NCBI RefSeq assembly: GCF_019049655.1
Contig: NZ_JAFMOX010000052.1
Span: 1-64,000, forward strand
DNA from: Rahnella rivi
GTDB taxonomy: Bacteria; Pseudomonadota; Gammaproteobacteria; Enterobacterales; Enterobacteriaceae
Reading direction: 5' to 3'
Length of the DNA stretch: 64,000 nucleotides
Under the pieces are notes generated by a model that did not search any database, was not told the DNA's origin, and saw only the letters and a list, made by a program, of their open reading frames with translations. Made by a program: the position numbers and the translations under genes. Positions 10,774 through 21,080 of this stretch are shown in pieces; within the stretch, counting starts at the first letter, position 1, and every line of letters begins with the position of its first letter.

Positions 10774-11102
10774 CCGGATTCCTTCTGGTGCTTGCGGTCA
10801 GCGTGATCACCTGTGCCGGCCAGCTTTGTCAGAAGCAGGCCGCACAGGTTTCAGGCAAAGGTGTGAGTTTCGTCCTGCGCTGGCTGGCGCTGGCGGTGGT
10901 ATTGCTGGGGATTGGCATGTTGCTCTGGCTGCGGGTCTTACAGCTTTTGCCTCTCAGCCTGGCGTATCCGATGCTCAGCCTGAACTTCGTGCTGATCACG
11001 CTTTGCGCCCGCTGGTTCTTCCATGAATACGTGGATACCCGACACTGGTGTGGCGTCGTGCTTATCATGTCGGGTATTGCGCTGATGAGTGTCAGTTTAT
11101 GA
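10770..11102 (+). CDS. arnE: Ara4N-undecaprenyl-phosphate flippase subunit ArnE
   Basis: This 110-residue small multidrug resistance-type (EamA-like) protein has four hydrophobic segments. With ArnF it is thought to flip undecaprenyl-phosphate-L-Ara4N across the inner membrane. It starts at the ATGA overlap with arnT and ends in an ATGA overlap with arnF. The segment [19 protein letters not shown] is typical of the family. Confidence 0.94.
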   Translation: MTGFLLVLAVSVITCAGQLCQKQAAQVSGKGVSFVLRWLALAVVLLGIGMLLWLRVLQLLPLSLAYPMLSLNFVLITLCARWFFHEYVDTRHWCGVVLIMSGIALMSVSL

Positions 11103-11488
11103 AAGGCTATCTGTGGGGCGGTGCCAGCGTACTGTTAGTGACGCTGGCGCAATTACTGATGAAGTGGGGCATGGTACAGATCCCGTGGATTTCACTTTCC
11201 CAGATCACAATTGTGTTTGTACAGAATCACTTAAGTGCGCTGACGGCGGTATTTTTTGGCCTGTGCGGCTATGTGCTTTCCATGGGCTGCTGGTTCTTTG
11301 CGTTACGCGTTTTACCTCTCAACCGCGCTTATACGTTGCTGAGTCTGAGCTATGCGCTGGTCTACATCGCCGCTGTCGCGCTGCCGTGGTTCAATGAGAG
11401 CATCAGCCTGACGAAGACCCTCGGCGGGTTACTGATCCTCTCAGGCGTGTGGGTCATTCACAGCAAACCCTCTAAAAAATCACATTAA
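11099..11488 (+). CDS. arnF: Ara4N-undecaprenyl-phosphate flippase subunit ArnF
   Basis: ArnF is a 129-residue SMR-like membrane protein and partner of ArnE in flipping the Ara4N-lipid carrier. Four hydrophobic segments are visible, including [21 protein letters not shown], which mirrors the ArnE motif. The ATG at 11099 overlaps the arnE stop (ATGA); an in-frame upstream ATG inside arnE is unlikely. It ends the arn operon, and no clear terminator was found before nlpC. Confidence 0.94.
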   Translation: MKGYLWGGASVLLVTLAQLLMKWGMVQIPWISLSQITIVFVQNHLSALTAVFFGLCGYVLSMGCWFFALRVLPLNRAYTLLSLSYALVYIAAVALPWFNESISLTKTLGGLLILSGVWVIHSKPSKKSH

Positions 11489-11645
11489 CGCCCTCCGGCA
11501 ACGATAAAAATCATCATTTAAAGGTTGGATGACGGATAAAATAGCGCTAAATTCTATTAGTTCTTAGATAACGGCGACTTATCCGGCCTGCGCAAATCCT
11601 CGCGTTTCGGCCTTGGCCGTGACGCTATTCGAGAAGGAATGCACT

Positions 11646-12125
11646 ATGCGCTGGTCGTCCGTATCCATGTATTCCCTGCTGGCTGTTGCCGCGTTAATTC
11701 TTAACGGCTGCAGCAGCCACGCACCGCCGCCAAGTGGCCGCTTTGCCGATTCCATCACCGTGGTTGCCGAGCTTAACGACCAGCTCAGCCAGTGGCATGG
11801 CGCACCGTACCGTTATGGCGGATTACAACCGAGCGGCGTCGACTGCTCCGGTTTTGTTTTCCGTACCTACCGCGACCGTTTCGGCGTCGTGCTGCCACGC
11901 ACCACCGCCGATCAGACAAAAATTGGCACTAAAGTGTCCCGCGATGAACTGCTTCCCGGCGATCTGGTTTTCTTCAAAACCGGCAGCGGTGAAAATGGAC
12001 TCCACGTCGGCATTTACGACACCGCCGACCAGTTTATTCATGCATCCACCAGCCAGGGCGTCACCCGTTCTTCACTCGATAACGTTTACTGGCGTAAGGT
12101 CTACTGGCAGGCGCGGCGCATCTGA
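11646..12125 (+). CDS. nlpC: NlpC/P60-family lipoprotein NlpC
   Basis: This predicted peptidoglycan endopeptidase lipoprotein has 159 residues. The signal ends in a lipobox-like LNGC with Cys at residue 22; Asn at -2 is a slightly unusual lipobox. The catalytic Cys lies in GVDCSGFVFRTY, the first His in LHVGIYD, and the second His in FIHASTSQGV, so the Cys-His-His triad is complete. The start at 11646 follows AAGGA at good spacing. In E. coli it neighbours btuD; here the arn operon lies between them. Confidence 0.92.
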   Translation: MRWSSVSMYSLLAVAALILNGCSSHAPPPSGRFADSITVVAELNDQLSQWHGAPYRYGGLQPSGVDCSGFVFRTYRDRFGVVLPRTTADQTKIGTKVSRDELLPGDLVFFKTGSGENGLHVGIYDTADQFIHASTSQGVTRSSLDNVYWRKVYWQARRI

Positions 12126-12208
12126 CGTATTCCCCCTGAATTCCCTACGTATTTCATCCTGATTTTTGCTGTTATTATCAAAACAGACTTTTTCAGGATG
12201 AATACGCG

Positions 12209-13222
12209 ATGACACCTCTCAGATTATTACTCTCCGACTCTTACGACCCCTGGTTCAATCTGGCTGTAGAAGACTGCATCTTTCGTGAAATGACCACGCA
12301 AAGGGTACTGTTCCTGTGGCGCAATGCGGAAACCGTGGTCATCGGGCAGGCGCAGAACCCGTGGAAAGAGTGCAATACCCGCCGGATGGAAGAAGACGGT
12401 ATTCGTCTGGCACGCCGCAGCAGCGGCGGCGGCGCGGTTTTCCACGATCTGGGTAATACCTGTTTTACTTTTATGGCCGGTAAACCGGAGTACGACAAAA
12501 GCGTCTCTACCGGCATCATTCTCAACGCATTAAAAACGCTGGGTATTGATGCCAGTGCCTCGGGCCGCAACGATCTGGTGGTTCAGACCCCTGAAGGCGA
12601 GCGCAAAATTTCCGGTTCAGCCTACCGTGAAACCGTCGATCGCGGTTTTCATCACGGCACCTTACTGCTCAATGCCGATCTCAGCCGTCTGGCTAATTAC
12701 CTGAATCCTGATGTGAAAAAGCTGCAGGCAAAAGGCATTACCTCGGTGCGTTCACGCGTGGCAAATCTGAATGAATTTGTTCCCGGCATTGACCATCAGC
12801 AAATCAGCACCGCCGTGGCTGAGGCTTTCTTTGAGTGGTACGGCGCACGGGTGGAACCTGAAATCATCTCACCGGACGTTTTCCCTGACTTACCGGGTTT
12901 TCCTGAGCGGTTCGCTAAGCAAAGCAGCTGGGAGTGGAATTTCGGCAAAGCGCCTGCGTTCAGCCATGAACTGAATGAGCGTTTTGTCTGGGGAGGCGTG
13001 GATATTCACTTTGACGTGGAAAAGGGTGATATCAGCCGGGCGCAAATTTTCACCGACAGCCTGAATCCGGCCCCTTTACTGGCGCTGGCGGGGCAGTTAA
13101 CCGGAACGCGATACAATGCTCAGGATGTCTCAGAAGTGTGCGAGAAAATTATTCAGCAGTATCCGGCCTTCCGCTCAGAATTAGCGGAACTTCATACCTG
13201 GCTGGTGAGGTGCATTAAATAA
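12209..13222 (+). CDS. lplA: Lipoate-protein ligase A
   Basis: LplA activates free lipoate with ATP and attaches it to lipoyl domains of pyruvate and 2-oxoglutarate dehydrogenases and the glycine cleavage H protein. The 337-residue sequence has the lipoate-binding [20 protein letters not shown] near residue 70-90, the catalytic lysine K133 in KISGSAYR, and the C-terminal accessory domain. In E. coli, lplA is elsewhere; here it lies between nlpC and the ydiV-like gene, so it is an insertion relative to that order. A 12-bp hairpin follows the stop. Confidence 0.95.
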   Translation: MTPLRLLLSDSYDPWFNLAVEDCIFREMTTQRVLFLWRNAETVVIGQAQNPWKECNTRRMEEDGIRLARRSSGGGAVFHDLGNTCFTFMAGKPEYDKSVSTGIILNALKTLGIDASASGRNDLVVQTPEGERKISGSAYRETVDRGFHHGTLLLNADLSRLANYLNPDVKKLQAKGITSVRSRVANLNEFVPGIDHQQISTAVAEAFFEWYGARVEPEIISPDVFPDLPGFPERFAKQSSWEWNFGKAPAFSHELNERFVWGGVDIHFDVEKGDISRAQIFTDSLNPAPLLALAGQLTGTRYNAQDVSEVCEKIIQQYPAFRSELAELHTWLVRCIK

Positions 13223-13548
13223 TCTGCCCGGAGAGTGCGGTGTCACGCACTCTCCGGAGCTTGCGCAATATCTTATAAGACACTATAACCATTAGCGAAA
13301 TTGACATTTTTCCGCCTCCGGACCAGTGAAAATGTGGGGATCTCCGATCCCCTGCACATAAAACGTCATCCGCATATAGACGGAGTTGCACGTTATACAT
13401 AATGGAAATAAGATTAGTCCTAAACTATTTTTTGATATTCAATTTTTCACTTTCCGGTAATACCTCGGGATTACATGATTTTTTGCTCTGACCGCGACAC
13501 AAGAAAGACTGTAATCACCTCGCAGTGCCGTTGAAGTTTTGGAAAATA
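13223..13548. other. Intergenic region with two hairpins
   Basis: Two inverted repeats lie between lplA and the EAL gene. One is a perfect 12-bp stem at 13228-13257 with a 6-nt loop and no T-tract. The other is GGGGATC / GATCCCC at 13336-13352. The remaining stretch is AT-rich and probably holds the promoter of the downstream gene. No coding sequence was recognised. Confidence 0.5.
13228..13257 (+). terminator. Hairpin after lplA (no U-tract)
   Basis: A perfect 12-bp stem (CCGGAGAGTGCG with its complement) and loop GTGTCA starts 6 nt after the lplA stop. No run of T follows, so it may protect the mRNA 3' end or act with Rho; it is not a classic intrinsic terminator. Confidence 0.5.
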
Positions 13549-14277
13549 ATGAAAATACAATTCGATACGGCCTTTAACAGCAGCTACCTGTGTCAGCCAA
13601 TTTATTCCGTTCAGGGGAAATTGCTTGCGATTGAATTAATTTGTCGCTTCTCCAGCACAGACAGTAAGTTAACTATGCCGACAGAACTGGTGCTGAATTT
13701 GCTGTCACAGGCACAGCTGTTACGTTTTCTCAATGAGCAGCAACGTTGGGCGACTGAGCATGCACAATGGTTCAGTGATAACCAGGTCATCTTAAATATC
13801 GGTGTTGAAGAGCGGCTGGTGGCGATTCTGCTGGAGGATGAACCTCTGCGAAATGCCTTTAAAGCCCATGCGTTTGTACATCTGAATCTGAGCGAGTCGT
13901 TTCCGCAGCTTGCGCAAGGCCGGAACAATCCGCAACTGGTCGCCCTGCAACAACATTTCACGCTGTGGCTGGATAATTTCGGTTCAGGCAACGTCACGAT
14001 GACACCGGTTTACGACCATCTTTTTAAATGGGTCAAACTGGATAAAAACTTATTCTGGCAACTTTACGAGGGAGAGCATTTCACCATCGTTATGCCTTCT
14101 TTATTAAGAAACGTCAGCCGTTTCTGCCGCAACATTGTGGTGGATGGGCTGGACAGTCAGGACTATTTTGATGCCTTACGTAAAAATGACGTTCAGGGCC
14201 TTAAAGGCTTGTTGTGGCCGGGCGTAGACCCGGAACAACTCGACAGCCTGCTGATCAGGCCCGACCAATTTCATTAA
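13549..14277 (+). CDS. rflP: Degenerate EAL-domain protein, RflP/YdiV-like
   Basis: This 242-residue single-domain EAL protein has lost catalytic residues. The EAL motif reads ELI (residues 29-31 in AIELICRF), and the DDFG metal motif is replaced by LDNFGSGN. Active c-di-GMP hydrolysis is therefore unlikely. Position between nlpC/lplA and selO matches E. coli ydiV (rflP), whose product binds FlhD to inhibit flagellar master regulator FlhD4C2. Assignment rests on synteny, size and degeneracy. The ATG at 13549 is preferred over an upstream GTG because a GGAA site precedes it. Confidence 0.7.
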   Translation: MKIQFDTAFNSSYLCQPIYSVQGKLLAIELICRFSSTDSKLTMPTELVLNLLSQAQLLRFLNEQQRWATEHAQWFSDNQVILNIGVEERLVAILLEDEPLRNAFKAHAFVHLNLSESFPQLAQGRNNPQLVALQQHFTLWLDNFGSGNVTMTPVYDHLFKWVKLDKNLFWQLYEGEHFTIVMPSLLRNVSRFCRNIVVDGLDSQDYFDALRKNDVQGLKGLLWPGVDPEQLDSLLIRPDQFH

Positions 14278-14302
14278 TCGTCCGTCTTTATGAGTATGAG
14301 TC

Positions 14303-14337
14303 AATCCCGGCCAGGCCTTGCTGCGCCGGGATTTTTT
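14303..14337 (+). terminator. Terminator after the EAL gene
   Basis: The 9-bp stem AATCCCGGC / GCCGGGATT with a 13-nt loop is followed by TTTTT. It separates the EAL gene from selO. Confidence 0.85.
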
Positions 14338-14417
14338 ATGTCACGACACCAATCTCCCTGCGTTTACTCCGTGTTAATCCCGGCAGGGCGGCTCTACACT
14401 AAAGAAAAGGGGGATTT

Positions 14418-15872
14418 ATGCCGCTATTCGAACACCATTATGCCGATCAACTGGACGGATTTTACACTGCCTTGCCACCCACGCCGCTCAAGGGCGCGCG
14501 GCTCTTGTATCACAGCGCACCACTCGCGCGGGAGCTGGGGCTGGATGAGACGCTCTTCGATGATGCCCACCGCGAATTCTGGTGCGGTGAGACATTTTTC
14601 CCCGGCATGTTGCCGCTGGCGCAGGTCTACAGCGGCCACCAGTTTGGTCAGTGGGCGGGGCAGCTGGGCGATGGCCGGGGTATTTTGCTGGGTGAACAGG
14701 TATTGCCTGACGGCAAACGTGTTGACTGGCACCTGAAAGGCGCCGGGCTGACGCCATATTCGCGCATGGGCGATGGCCGCGCAGTATTGCGCTCCGTCAT
14801 CCGTGAGTTTCTGGCCTCCGAAGCCTTACACCATTTGTCCATTCCGACCACGCGTGCGCTGACGATCGTCACCAGCGATCAGCCGGTATTTCGGGAGCAA
14901 CCTGAACGCGGCGCTATGCTGATGCGCATAGCCGAAAGCCATATCCGCTTCGGTCACTTCGAGCATTTCTATTACCGCAAACAGCCTGAACAGGTAAAAA
15001 TGCTGGCCGACTATGTCATTGCTCATCACTGGCCGCAGCTGTCAGAAAATGAGCCCGTGGCGGCAAGCCGCTATCAGCAATGGTTCAGTGACGTGGTGAA
15101 GCGAACGGCGGAAGTGGTTGCCCGGTGGCAAAGTGTGGGGTTCGCGCACGGCGTGATGAACACCGACAATATGTCGATTCTCGGGCTGACGATGGATTAT
15201 GGCCCCTACGGTTTTCTTGACGATTACCAGCCGGGTTACATCTGTAATCACTCGGATCATCAGGGGCGCTACAGTTACGATAATCAGCCTGCAGTCGCGT
15301 ACTGGAATCTTCACCGGCTGGCGCAGACCTTGTCCGGGCTGATGAGCACCGAACAGTTGCAGGCCGCGCTGAGCGGGTATGAGCCAGCGCTGATGAAAGC
15401 CTACGGCACGCTGATGCGGGGCAAACTTGGGTTCTTTACCGAGAATAAGCAGGACAACAATCTGCTCACCGGGTTGCTGAGTCTGATGGAAAAAGAGGGC
15501 AGGGATTTCACGCAAACTTTCCGGTTGCTCAGTCAGGTTGAGCAGCAACAGGCCACGTCGCCGCTGCGCGATGCGTTTATTGACCGCGCGGCGTTTGACA
15601 GCTGGTACCAGAGTTATCGTCAGCGTTTGCAGGAAGAGGGCGTGGAGGACGCCACCCGTCAGCAGGCAATGAAATTGAGTAATCCGCGCATCATTCTGCG
15701 TAATTACCTGGCACAGCAGGCCATTGAACTGGCGGAAGTGGACGATATCAGTGCGCTGACGGCGTTACATCAGGCGTTGCAGGATCCGTACGGTGACGAT
15801 CCGCAGTACGATCATCTGACCGTACTGCCGCCTGACTGGGGCAAACATCTGGAAATTTCCTGCTCAAGCTGA
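14418..15872 (+). CDS. selO: Protein adenylyltransferase SelO (YdiU)
   Basis: SelO is a pseudokinase-fold enzyme that transfers AMP from ATP to Ser, Thr or Tyr of target proteins and is linked to redox stress. The 484-residue sequence has [25 protein letters not shown] near residue 75, [46 protein letters not shown] with the metal and catalytic Asn/Asp residues, and the C-terminal CSS where eukaryotic homologues carry selenocysteine. A GGGGGA site precedes the ATG. It converges with hmuV with only 22 nt between. Confidence 0.94.
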   Translation: MPLFEHHYADQLDGFYTALPPTPLKGARLLYHSAPLARELGLDETLFDDAHREFWCGETFFPGMLPLAQVYSGHQFGQWAGQLGDGRGILLGEQVLPDGKRVDWHLKGAGLTPYSRMGDGRAVLRSVIREFLASEALHHLSIPTTRALTIVTSDQPVFREQPERGAMLMRIAESHIRFGHFEHFYYRKQPEQVKMLADYVIAHHWPQLSENEPVAASRYQQWFSDVVKRTAEVVARWQSVGFAHGVMNTDNMSILGLTMDYGPYGFLDDYQPGYICNHSDHQGRYSYDNQPAVAYWNLHRLAQTLSGLMSTEQLQAALSGYEPALMKAYGTLMRGKLGFFTENKQDNNLLTGLLSLMEKEGRDFTQTFRLLSQVEQQQATSPLRDAFIDRAAFDSWYQSYRQRLQEEGVEDATRQQAMKLSNPRIILRNYLAQQAIELAEVDDISALTALHQALQDPYGDDPQYDHLTVLPPDWGKHLEISCSS

Positions 15873-15894
15873 CCCGCACGCTCTGCAGGCAGAT

Positions 15895-16683
15895 TTACTG
15901 CCGCAGAAAGACCTGTGGTAACGCCGTTTCCGGATGCGGGCAGACGTTCAAATCTGCCTGATACCAGCGGCTCAATGTCTCCTCGCTCAATACTACGGCA
16001 GGTGTTCCGCTGGCGACCACTCTGCCGCTGTGCAGCAAAATGATCCTGTCGGCATACAGCGCCGCCAGATTCAGATCATGCAGCACGCAGCACACGGACA
16101 GCGGCGTCTGCTGCGTCAGCTGGCGTAACAGGCGCAGCGCATGTTGCTGATGATACAAATCCAGTGCCGATGTCGGTTCGTCCAGAAACAACCAGCGTGG
16201 TGAAGGGTCTGGCTGCCAGAGCTGAATCAGTACGCGGGCCAGCTGGACGCGCTGCTGTTCGCCGCCTGACAGATGACGATAATCACGATCCGCCAGATTC
16301 AGACAACCGGTTTGCGCCATGACGTCGTTCAGCGCCTGCTGCATATTCAGCTGACCATGCGGAGATCGTCCGAGCGTCAGCACTTCCCGCACACTGAAAC
16401 CAAACGCCAGCGTACTGTTCTGGCGCATGACCGCACGGGTACGCGCCAGTTCCTGCGCGGGCCACTCCGTCAGCGCTTTTCCCTGCAAGGTACACCGGCC
16501 TTTTTGCGGTGCCAGATAGCCGGTCAGCATGCGCATCAGTGTCGATTTTCCGGCACCGTTAGGGCCAATAAGCGCCACCATTTCACCGCTGTGCAGACTG
16601 AGCGACACATCGTCAATTAACCGGCGGCCTTCAACGGCGTACACCAGATTTTCTGCCACCAGGGCGGAGGAAAAATCAGACAT
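15895..16683 (-). CDS. hmuV: Haemin ABC transporter ATPase HmuV
   Basis: HmuV is the cytoplasmic ATPase for haem import, 262 residues. It has Walker [10 protein letters not shown] near residue 40, signature [14 protein letters not shown], Walker [13 protein letters not shown] and the H-loop [13 protein letters not shown]. It is last in hmuSTUV and overlaps the 3' end of hmuU by 8 bp. B12 and siderophore importers share the fold, but its partners HmuS and HmuT point to haem. Confidence 0.93.
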   Translation of the reverse strand: MSDFSSALVAENLVYAVEGRRLIDDVSLSLHSGEMVALIGPNGAGKSTLMRMLTGYLAPQKGRCTLQGKALTEWPAQELARTRAVMRQNSTLAFGFSVREVLTLGRSPHGQLNMQQALNDVMAQTGCLNLADRDYRHLSGGEQQRVQLARVLIQLWQPDPSPRWLFLDEPTSALDLYHQQHALRLLRQLTQQTPLSVCCVLHDLNLAALYADRIILLHSGRVVASGTPAVVLSEETLSRWYQADLNVCPHPETALPQVFLRQ

Positions 16684-17704
16684 TACGCGGTACTCCCGGG
16701 CGAAGAATCAGCCATAAAAAATAAGGACCGCCGATGATACTGGTGATCAACCCGACCGGCATTTCTGCCGGTGCCACCAGTGTGCGGGCCAGTGTGTCGG
16801 CCAGTAAGAGCAGGCAGGCACCCGCCATCGCCGACCCCGGCAGCAGCCAGCGATGGTCGGCACCGATGCGCATGCGCAGCAAATGCGGGATCACCAGTCC
16901 GATAAAGCCAATCACGCCTGACACCGCCACCGCGGCACCGACCAGCAGCGCGCTGAGAAGCAGCAATTGCAACTGCGTCCGGCGAACATTGACGCCGAGG
17001 TAATGCGCATCCTCTTCGCCCAGTTGCAAAATATTAAGACGGCGGGACATGAAAAAGGTGGCGATACAGGCGGGCAAAATAAGGGAGGAGGCCACCGCCA
17101 GCGTCGGCCATTGCGCCTGCCCGAGGCTGCCCATACTCCACAGCGAGAACTGGCGCAGTTGCTGATCGTCACTGACATAGGTCAGCACGCCAACCGCCGC
17201 GCCGCACAGTGCATTAATCGCAATTCCGGCCAACAGCAGGCGCGATAATCCGCCGTGTCCGAACCGGCTCAGCGTGAAAACCACCAGTGAAATCGCCAGG
17301 CTGCCTGCAAAAGCGCTGATCATATGGCTGTACAACGCCAGCAGCGGCGGCAGGGCCAGCGGCATCACTATGGTCAGCGCCACCGCCAGCGCGGCACCGC
17401 TGCTGATCCCAAGAAGGCCCGGATCGGCCAGCGGATTGCGGAACAGCCCCTGCATCACCGCGCCGGAACTTGCCAGCGCACAGCCGACCACCACCGCCAG
17501 CAACACGCGCGGCAGGCGGACGGTTAACCACACCTGCCATAATCCGTCACTGAACGGCAGGCCTGCCAGAGTGCGCAGCGACAGCGACATGGCACCGGTA
17601 TTCGCCGCCAGAATAGCCAGCAGCAGCAGAGCTCCACCGAGGCCCGTCAGCGCCCAGACCGGCGAGCGCCGGCGGGATGGCATTGGGGGGCTCATGCTGC
17701 TCAT
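16676..17704 (-). CDS. hmuU: Haemin ABC transporter permease HmuU
   Basis: This FecCD-family permease of 342 residues has about ten membrane spans and forms the haem channel with HmuV. Landmarks are [40 protein letters not shown] and the coupling segment [15 protein letters not shown]. Its first bases overlap the end of hmuT by 4 bp, so translation is probably coupled. An in-frame ATG three codons in is an alternative start. Confidence 0.93.
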   Translation of the reverse strand: MSSMSPPMPSRRRSPVWALTGLGGALLLLAILAANTGAMSLSLRTLAGLPFSDGLWQVWLTVRLPRVLLAVVVGCALASSGAVMQGLFRNPLADPGLLGISSGAALAVALTIVMPLALPPLLALYSHMISAFAGSLAISLVVFTLSRFGHGGLSRLLLAGIAINALCGAAVGVLTYVSDDQQLRQFSLWSMGSLGQAQWPTLAVASSLILPACIATFFMSRRLNILQLGEEDAHYLGVNVRRTQLQLLLLSALLVGAAVAVSGVIGFIGLVIPHLLRMRIGADHRWLLPGSAMAGACLLLLADTLARTLVAPAEMPVGLITSIIGGPYFLWLILRPGVPRNV

Positions 17705-18531
17705 TTAACGTTTTCCGCCGCCTGACGGAGCTGAGTCATCACTGCCGGAGTTTGTAATCCAAAGCCCAGCAGGGACATATCATCGAGCACCAGTACGCGT
17801 TTGTTTTTACCGGCTGGCGTCATGGCCACGCCGGGTAATTTCCACACCTGATCCATTCCGCCTAAGCTTTTAATTCCGTCAGCGGTCAGCAGCAAAATGT
17901 CTGGCGCGCTGGCAATCACCCCTTCCTGGGACAGCGGACGATAGCGGCTGAAACCTTGCATGGCATTCTTCGCGCCAACCGACGTGATCATCGCATCGGC
18001 TGCCGTATCCTGACCGGCGGCCATCGAGGTCATGCCGCCGTGGCTCATCACAAACAGCATTTTTACCGGCAGAGGATCGTGTTTGACGGCAGAAAGCTGG
18101 GTGCGATAAGTCGCAATCAGCTTTTCACCTTCAGCCTGACGGTTCAGCGCTTTGGCAATCACATCAATCTTTTTCGGCACGGCATCCACTGACGCCATGC
18201 CCGGCACGCGGACGACCTTCACACCGTTTTGTGCCAATTGCTGTAATACCAGCGAAGGCTCGGCCAGTTCACTGCTCAGCACCATCGTCGGGTGCATGGA
18301 GAGAATGCCCTCGGTATTAAGCTGACGCATATAACCGACGTCCGGCAGCGCCAGCACGGCTTTGGGGCGCAGACTGGTGCTGTCGCGCGCCACCATTTCA
18401 TTGCCCGCACCCAGTGCGTAAACAATTTCAGTCACGTCACCGCCGATACTTACCAGCTTTTCTGCGGCGTGGATCAGCGGCGAAGAGAGCAGGGCGACGG
18501 TGGCGATCAGCGTTTTCAGTGTGTGTTTCAT
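17701..18531 (-). CDS. hmuT: Periplasmic haemin-binding protein HmuT
   Basis: HmuT binds haem in the periplasm and delivers it to HmuUV. The 276-residue protein opens with a signal peptide ([22 protein letters not shown]) and continues with the periplasmic binding fold [27 protein letters not shown]. The start at 18531 is chosen because the signal peptide then starts correctly and the ATG overlaps the hmuS stop by 4 bp; upstream in-frame codons lie inside hmuS. A conserved Tyr in the DVGYMRQL segment is a likely haem ligand, by analogy with Yersinia and Shigella homologues. Confidence 0.93.
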   Translation of the reverse strand: MKHTLKTLIATVALLSSPLIHAAEKLVSIGGDVTEIVYALGAGNEMVARDSTSLRPKAVLALPDVGYMRQLNTEGILSMHPTMVLSSELAEPSLVLQQLAQNGVKVVRVPGMASVDAVPKKIDVIAKALNRQAEGEKLIATYRTQLSAVKHDPLPVKMLFVMSHGGMTSMAAGQDTAADAMITSVGAKNAMQGFSRYRPLSQEGVIASAPDILLLTADGIKSLGGMDQVWKLPGVAMTPAGKNKRVLVLDDMSLLGFGLQTPAVMTQLRQAAENVK

Positions 18532-19562
18532 ACCGTGGCGCCTTCGTTGCTCAGTTGTGCCAGCTGTTCGCGCCATTGCGTTTGTTCAGGCGTGCCTTCG
18601 GTGCGCTGACCATACAGTTGCGCAATCTGAGTGCCATCTGCGGCGAACAGTTCCAGACTGGTGACGAAGCCATCTTTGGTAGGTTTACGGGTGATCCAGC
18701 TCTCTGCAATGGCACTTTCCACCAGATGGAGTGTGAAACGCGTATTGAAAACGTTGATCCATTCGCCGTGTGGCATCACTTTTTCGATCTTGCCGGTGAA
18801 GATTTGCACACAGCCTTTGTTGCCGATGAAAATCATGATCTCGTTCTGACTGTCTTTGGCAATGTTCAGTAAACGGGTGAGGGAATCGTTTTCAACCCGC
18901 CAGGCCAGATCATCGCCAACCGCGTTGAATGCCTGCTGGCGCGTGACATCATGACGTTTAAGCAACTGGAAAAACTGGTGAACGTCTGTCATCGCACGCC
19001 ACTCGGCATCAAGAGTGCTGGTGTCTGCAGGTGTCGGTTCCGGTGAAGCGGGTGCGGCTTCGAGTTGCAGCGGCGGGTTAACGTCGCTTTTGTACTGTTC
19101 AACCAGCGCATTCCACGCCGCCATGTCCGTTTCATCGGTGGTATAAACTTTATGCACCGCCTCGCCCTGAGCATCAAAGAACTGAATGCTGTGACGATCG
19201 CCGCGTGCGGTGGATTCCGTCATGCTGAAAATGTGCAACCAGTGTTGCAGGAACAGGCGCAAATCCAGCGCACGCGGATTGAGGATAAGCCCGGCGTGTC
19301 CGTTCAGATGCTGATTCTGATAATGGCCCTGTTGTTCGTGAACGGCATATTCGTTGCGGGTGATGGATTTTGTGCCGCCGACGTGTTCCAGCGCGGCGAG
19401 CAGCGTGCGGGCATCAACATTCAGTCTTGCTGAGTCGTGGGAAACGCGCAGGGCCGTTAATTCGGCTTCGCTGATACCAAGAATGTTGGCCAGATCGCGT
19501 GCGTATTTACCTGGATTAGCGTCTTTTGCCTGTAAATAATCCTGATAGTGAACTGAATGCAT
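18528..19562 (-). CDS. hmuS: Haemin-degrading / haem carrier protein HmuS
   Basis: HmuS is a cytoplasmic HemS/ChuX-type protein of 344 residues with a duplicated fold, which receives imported haem and breaks it down or passes it on. Two similar halves are visible, each with a [18 protein letters not shown] / [15 protein letters not shown] type of block. GAGGAGA lies 6 nt before the ATG. It is the first gene of hmuSTUV, behind a strong Fur palindrome about 135 nt upstream. No TonB-dependent receptor (hmuR) or hemP was found next to it. Confidence 0.93.
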   Translation of the reverse strand: MHSVHYQDYLQAKDANPGKYARDLANILGISEAELTALRVSHDSARLNVDARTLLAALEHVGGTKSITRNEYAVHEQQGHYQNQHLNGHAGLILNPRALDLRLFLQHWLHIFSMTESTARGDRHSIQFFDAQGEAVHKVYTTDETDMAAWNALVEQYKSDVNPPLQLEAAPASPEPTPADTSTLDAEWRAMTDVHQFFQLLKRHDVTRQQAFNAVGDDLAWRVENDSLTRLLNIAKDSQNEIMIFIGNKGCVQIFTGKIEKVMPHGEWINVFNTRFTLHLVESAIAESWITRKPTKDGFVTSLELFAADGTQIAQLYGQRTEGTPEQTQWREQLAQLSNEGATV

Positions 19563-19697
19563 GGCTGTCTCCTCGTAGTCTTAAACGTCATCCGCCATTG
19601 GGCAGATAAAAATTTGAGCTGTTATGTGAATGATTTGTAAAATATTGTTCCGCATGACCACTATCTCGCTCAAGCATGGTAATGGGAATTAATATCA

Positions 19698-19718
19698 ATT
19701 TGATAATCATTATCAAAT
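19698..19718 (-). promoter_or_regulatory. Fur box upstream of hmuSTUV
   Basis: A perfect 21-bp palindrome with core TTGATAATCATTATCAA matches the Fur consensus closely. It lies about 135 nt upstream of hmuS, so the operon should be repressed by Fur when iron is plentiful. Confidence 0.88.
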
Positions 19719-19847
19719 CATTGCAGAAACACATCAAGAAAATTTTTGTTGGCAGAATGTAATTTTCGGAAAATAGCCCTTTAAATACCGGGGGATAACG
19801 CAGTGGTTTTGAAAATATTGAGGTGAACGTCAGGGCGATCTGAAGGC

Positions 19848-19876
19848 ATAAAAAAGGGCAACGTGAACGTTGCCCT
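19848..19876 (-). terminator. Terminator of aroH
   Basis: The perfect 10-bp stem AGGGCAACGT / ACGTTGCCCT with a 2-nt gap is followed on the minus strand by a run of T (plus-strand A5-6). It lies about 30 nt after the aroH stop. Confidence 0.9.
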
Positions 19877-19906
19877 GGGCTGTCTTGCGTGGTTTACCGG
19901 AAGGGA

Positions 19907-20953
19907 TCAGAACCGGCTGTCGGTGGCATCCGCCAGCATGGACAGCAGCGTTTCTGTATCTTCCCAGCTCAGGCAAGGGTCGGTAATGGATTTTCCGTAT
20001 ACCAGCGGTTTGTCGGGCACGATAGGCTGAGTTCCTTCGACCAGGAAACTTTCCGCCATGATGCCTGCTACCGCTGTAGAACCGCTGCGAATTTGCTCGC
20101 AGATATCGGCCGCAACATCCAGCTGGCGCCGGTGCTGTTTCTGACAGTTACCGTGGCTGAAATCAATGACCAGGCGCTGTGGCAGGTCGAATTCGGCAAG
20201 ATTCAGACAAGCCTGTTTAAGATCTTCAGCATGATAATTCGGTTTTTTACCACCGCGCATAATGACATGGCCGTAAGGATTACCGGCGGTGCGATATATC
20301 GTCATCTGACCGTTTTTGTCCGGCGACAGGAACATATGGCTGGTGCGGGAGGAGCGCATAGCATCAATGGCGATGCGGGTGTTGCCGTCTGTACCGTTTT
20401 TAAAACCCACCGGACAGGACAGGGCGGACGCCATTTCGCGATGGATCTGGCTCTCAGTGGTACGCGCACCGATAGCGCCCCAGCTGATGAGATCGGCAAT
20501 ATACTGGCCGATCACCATATCCAAAAATTCGGTCGCGGTAGGAATACCCAGCTCATTGATGGCCAGTAAGACTTTGCGCGCCAGCTCGATACCCTCATTA
20601 ACCCGGCATGAGCCGTTTAACTCCGGATCTGAAATCAGACCTTTCCAGCCCACCACGGTGCGGGGTTTCTCAAAATAGGTTCGCATCACGATTTCAAGGC
20701 GATCCTGATATTTCTCACGCAGAACATTCAGCTTTCCGGCGTAATCAATAGCGGCTTCAATATCATGAATTGAGCAGGGCCCGACAACCACCAGCAGACG
20801 CGGGTCTTCACCGGTAATAATTTTTTCAATACGTTTACGTGATGCCATCACGTGTTGGGCGACCGACGGAGAGATTGGCAATTTATCTGCCAGTGCCTGA
20901 GGCGTAATCAGGCTGTCGATGCGCGTCGTACGCAGCTCATCTGTTTGTGACAT
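19907..20953 (-). CDS. aroH: DAHP synthase, tryptophan-sensitive AroH type
   Basis: AroH condenses phosphoenolpyruvate and erythrose-4-phosphate to DAHP, the entry step of aromatic amino acid synthesis. The 348-residue sequence has LLVVVGPCSIHD near residue 55-66, MRTYFEKPRTVVGWKG, GARTTESQIHREMASALS, MRGGKKPNYHA and DFSHGNCQKQH with metal-binding residues. The N-terminal MSQTDELRTTRIDSL and position next to ppsR match E. coli aroH, so Trp feedback is inferred. No clear TrpR operator was seen upstream; a CRP-like site is present at 21000-21015. Confidence 0.92.
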   Translation of the reverse strand: MSQTDELRTTRIDSLITPQALADKLPISPSVAQHVMASRKRIEKIITGEDPRLLVVVGPCSIHDIEAAIDYAGKLNVLREKYQDRLEIVMRTYFEKPRTVVGWKGLISDPELNGSCRVNEGIELARKVLLAINELGIPTATEFLDMVIGQYIADLISWGAIGARTTESQIHREMASALSCPVGFKNGTDGNTRIAIDAMRSSRTSHMFLSPDKNGQMTIYRTAGNPYGHVIMRGGKKPNYHAEDLKQACLNLAEFDLPQRLVIDFSHGNCQKQHRRQLDVAADICEQIRSGSTAVAGIMAESFLVEGTQPIVPDKPLVYGKSITDPCLSWEDTETLLSMLADATDSRF

Positions 20954-20999
20954 GGTGCTCTCTAAAATTTGTTTCTTCGCTGCGGCAGGAATACCGGGA

Positions 21000-21015
21000 A
21001 GTGATGGCGATCACA
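21000..21015 (-). promoter_or_regulatory. CRP-like site between ppsR and aroH
   Basis: AGTGA-TGGCGA-TCACA matches the CRP consensus TGTGA-N6-TCACA at 9 of 10 positions. It lies about 50 nt upstream of the aroH start. E. coli aroH is not known to me as a CRP target, so this is only a candidate. Confidence 0.35.
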
Positions 21016-21080
21016 ATAACGTAATAACAGATGAATTCAACCACTGTTGGCGGGTTATGCCACCCACATCAGCAAAAGGC

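Noticed and set aside
19588..19677. A 29-codon minus-strand frame between the Fur box and hmuS, considered as hemP
   Set aside because: It has no ribosome site and no similarity to HemP/YdiE sequences that I can recall.
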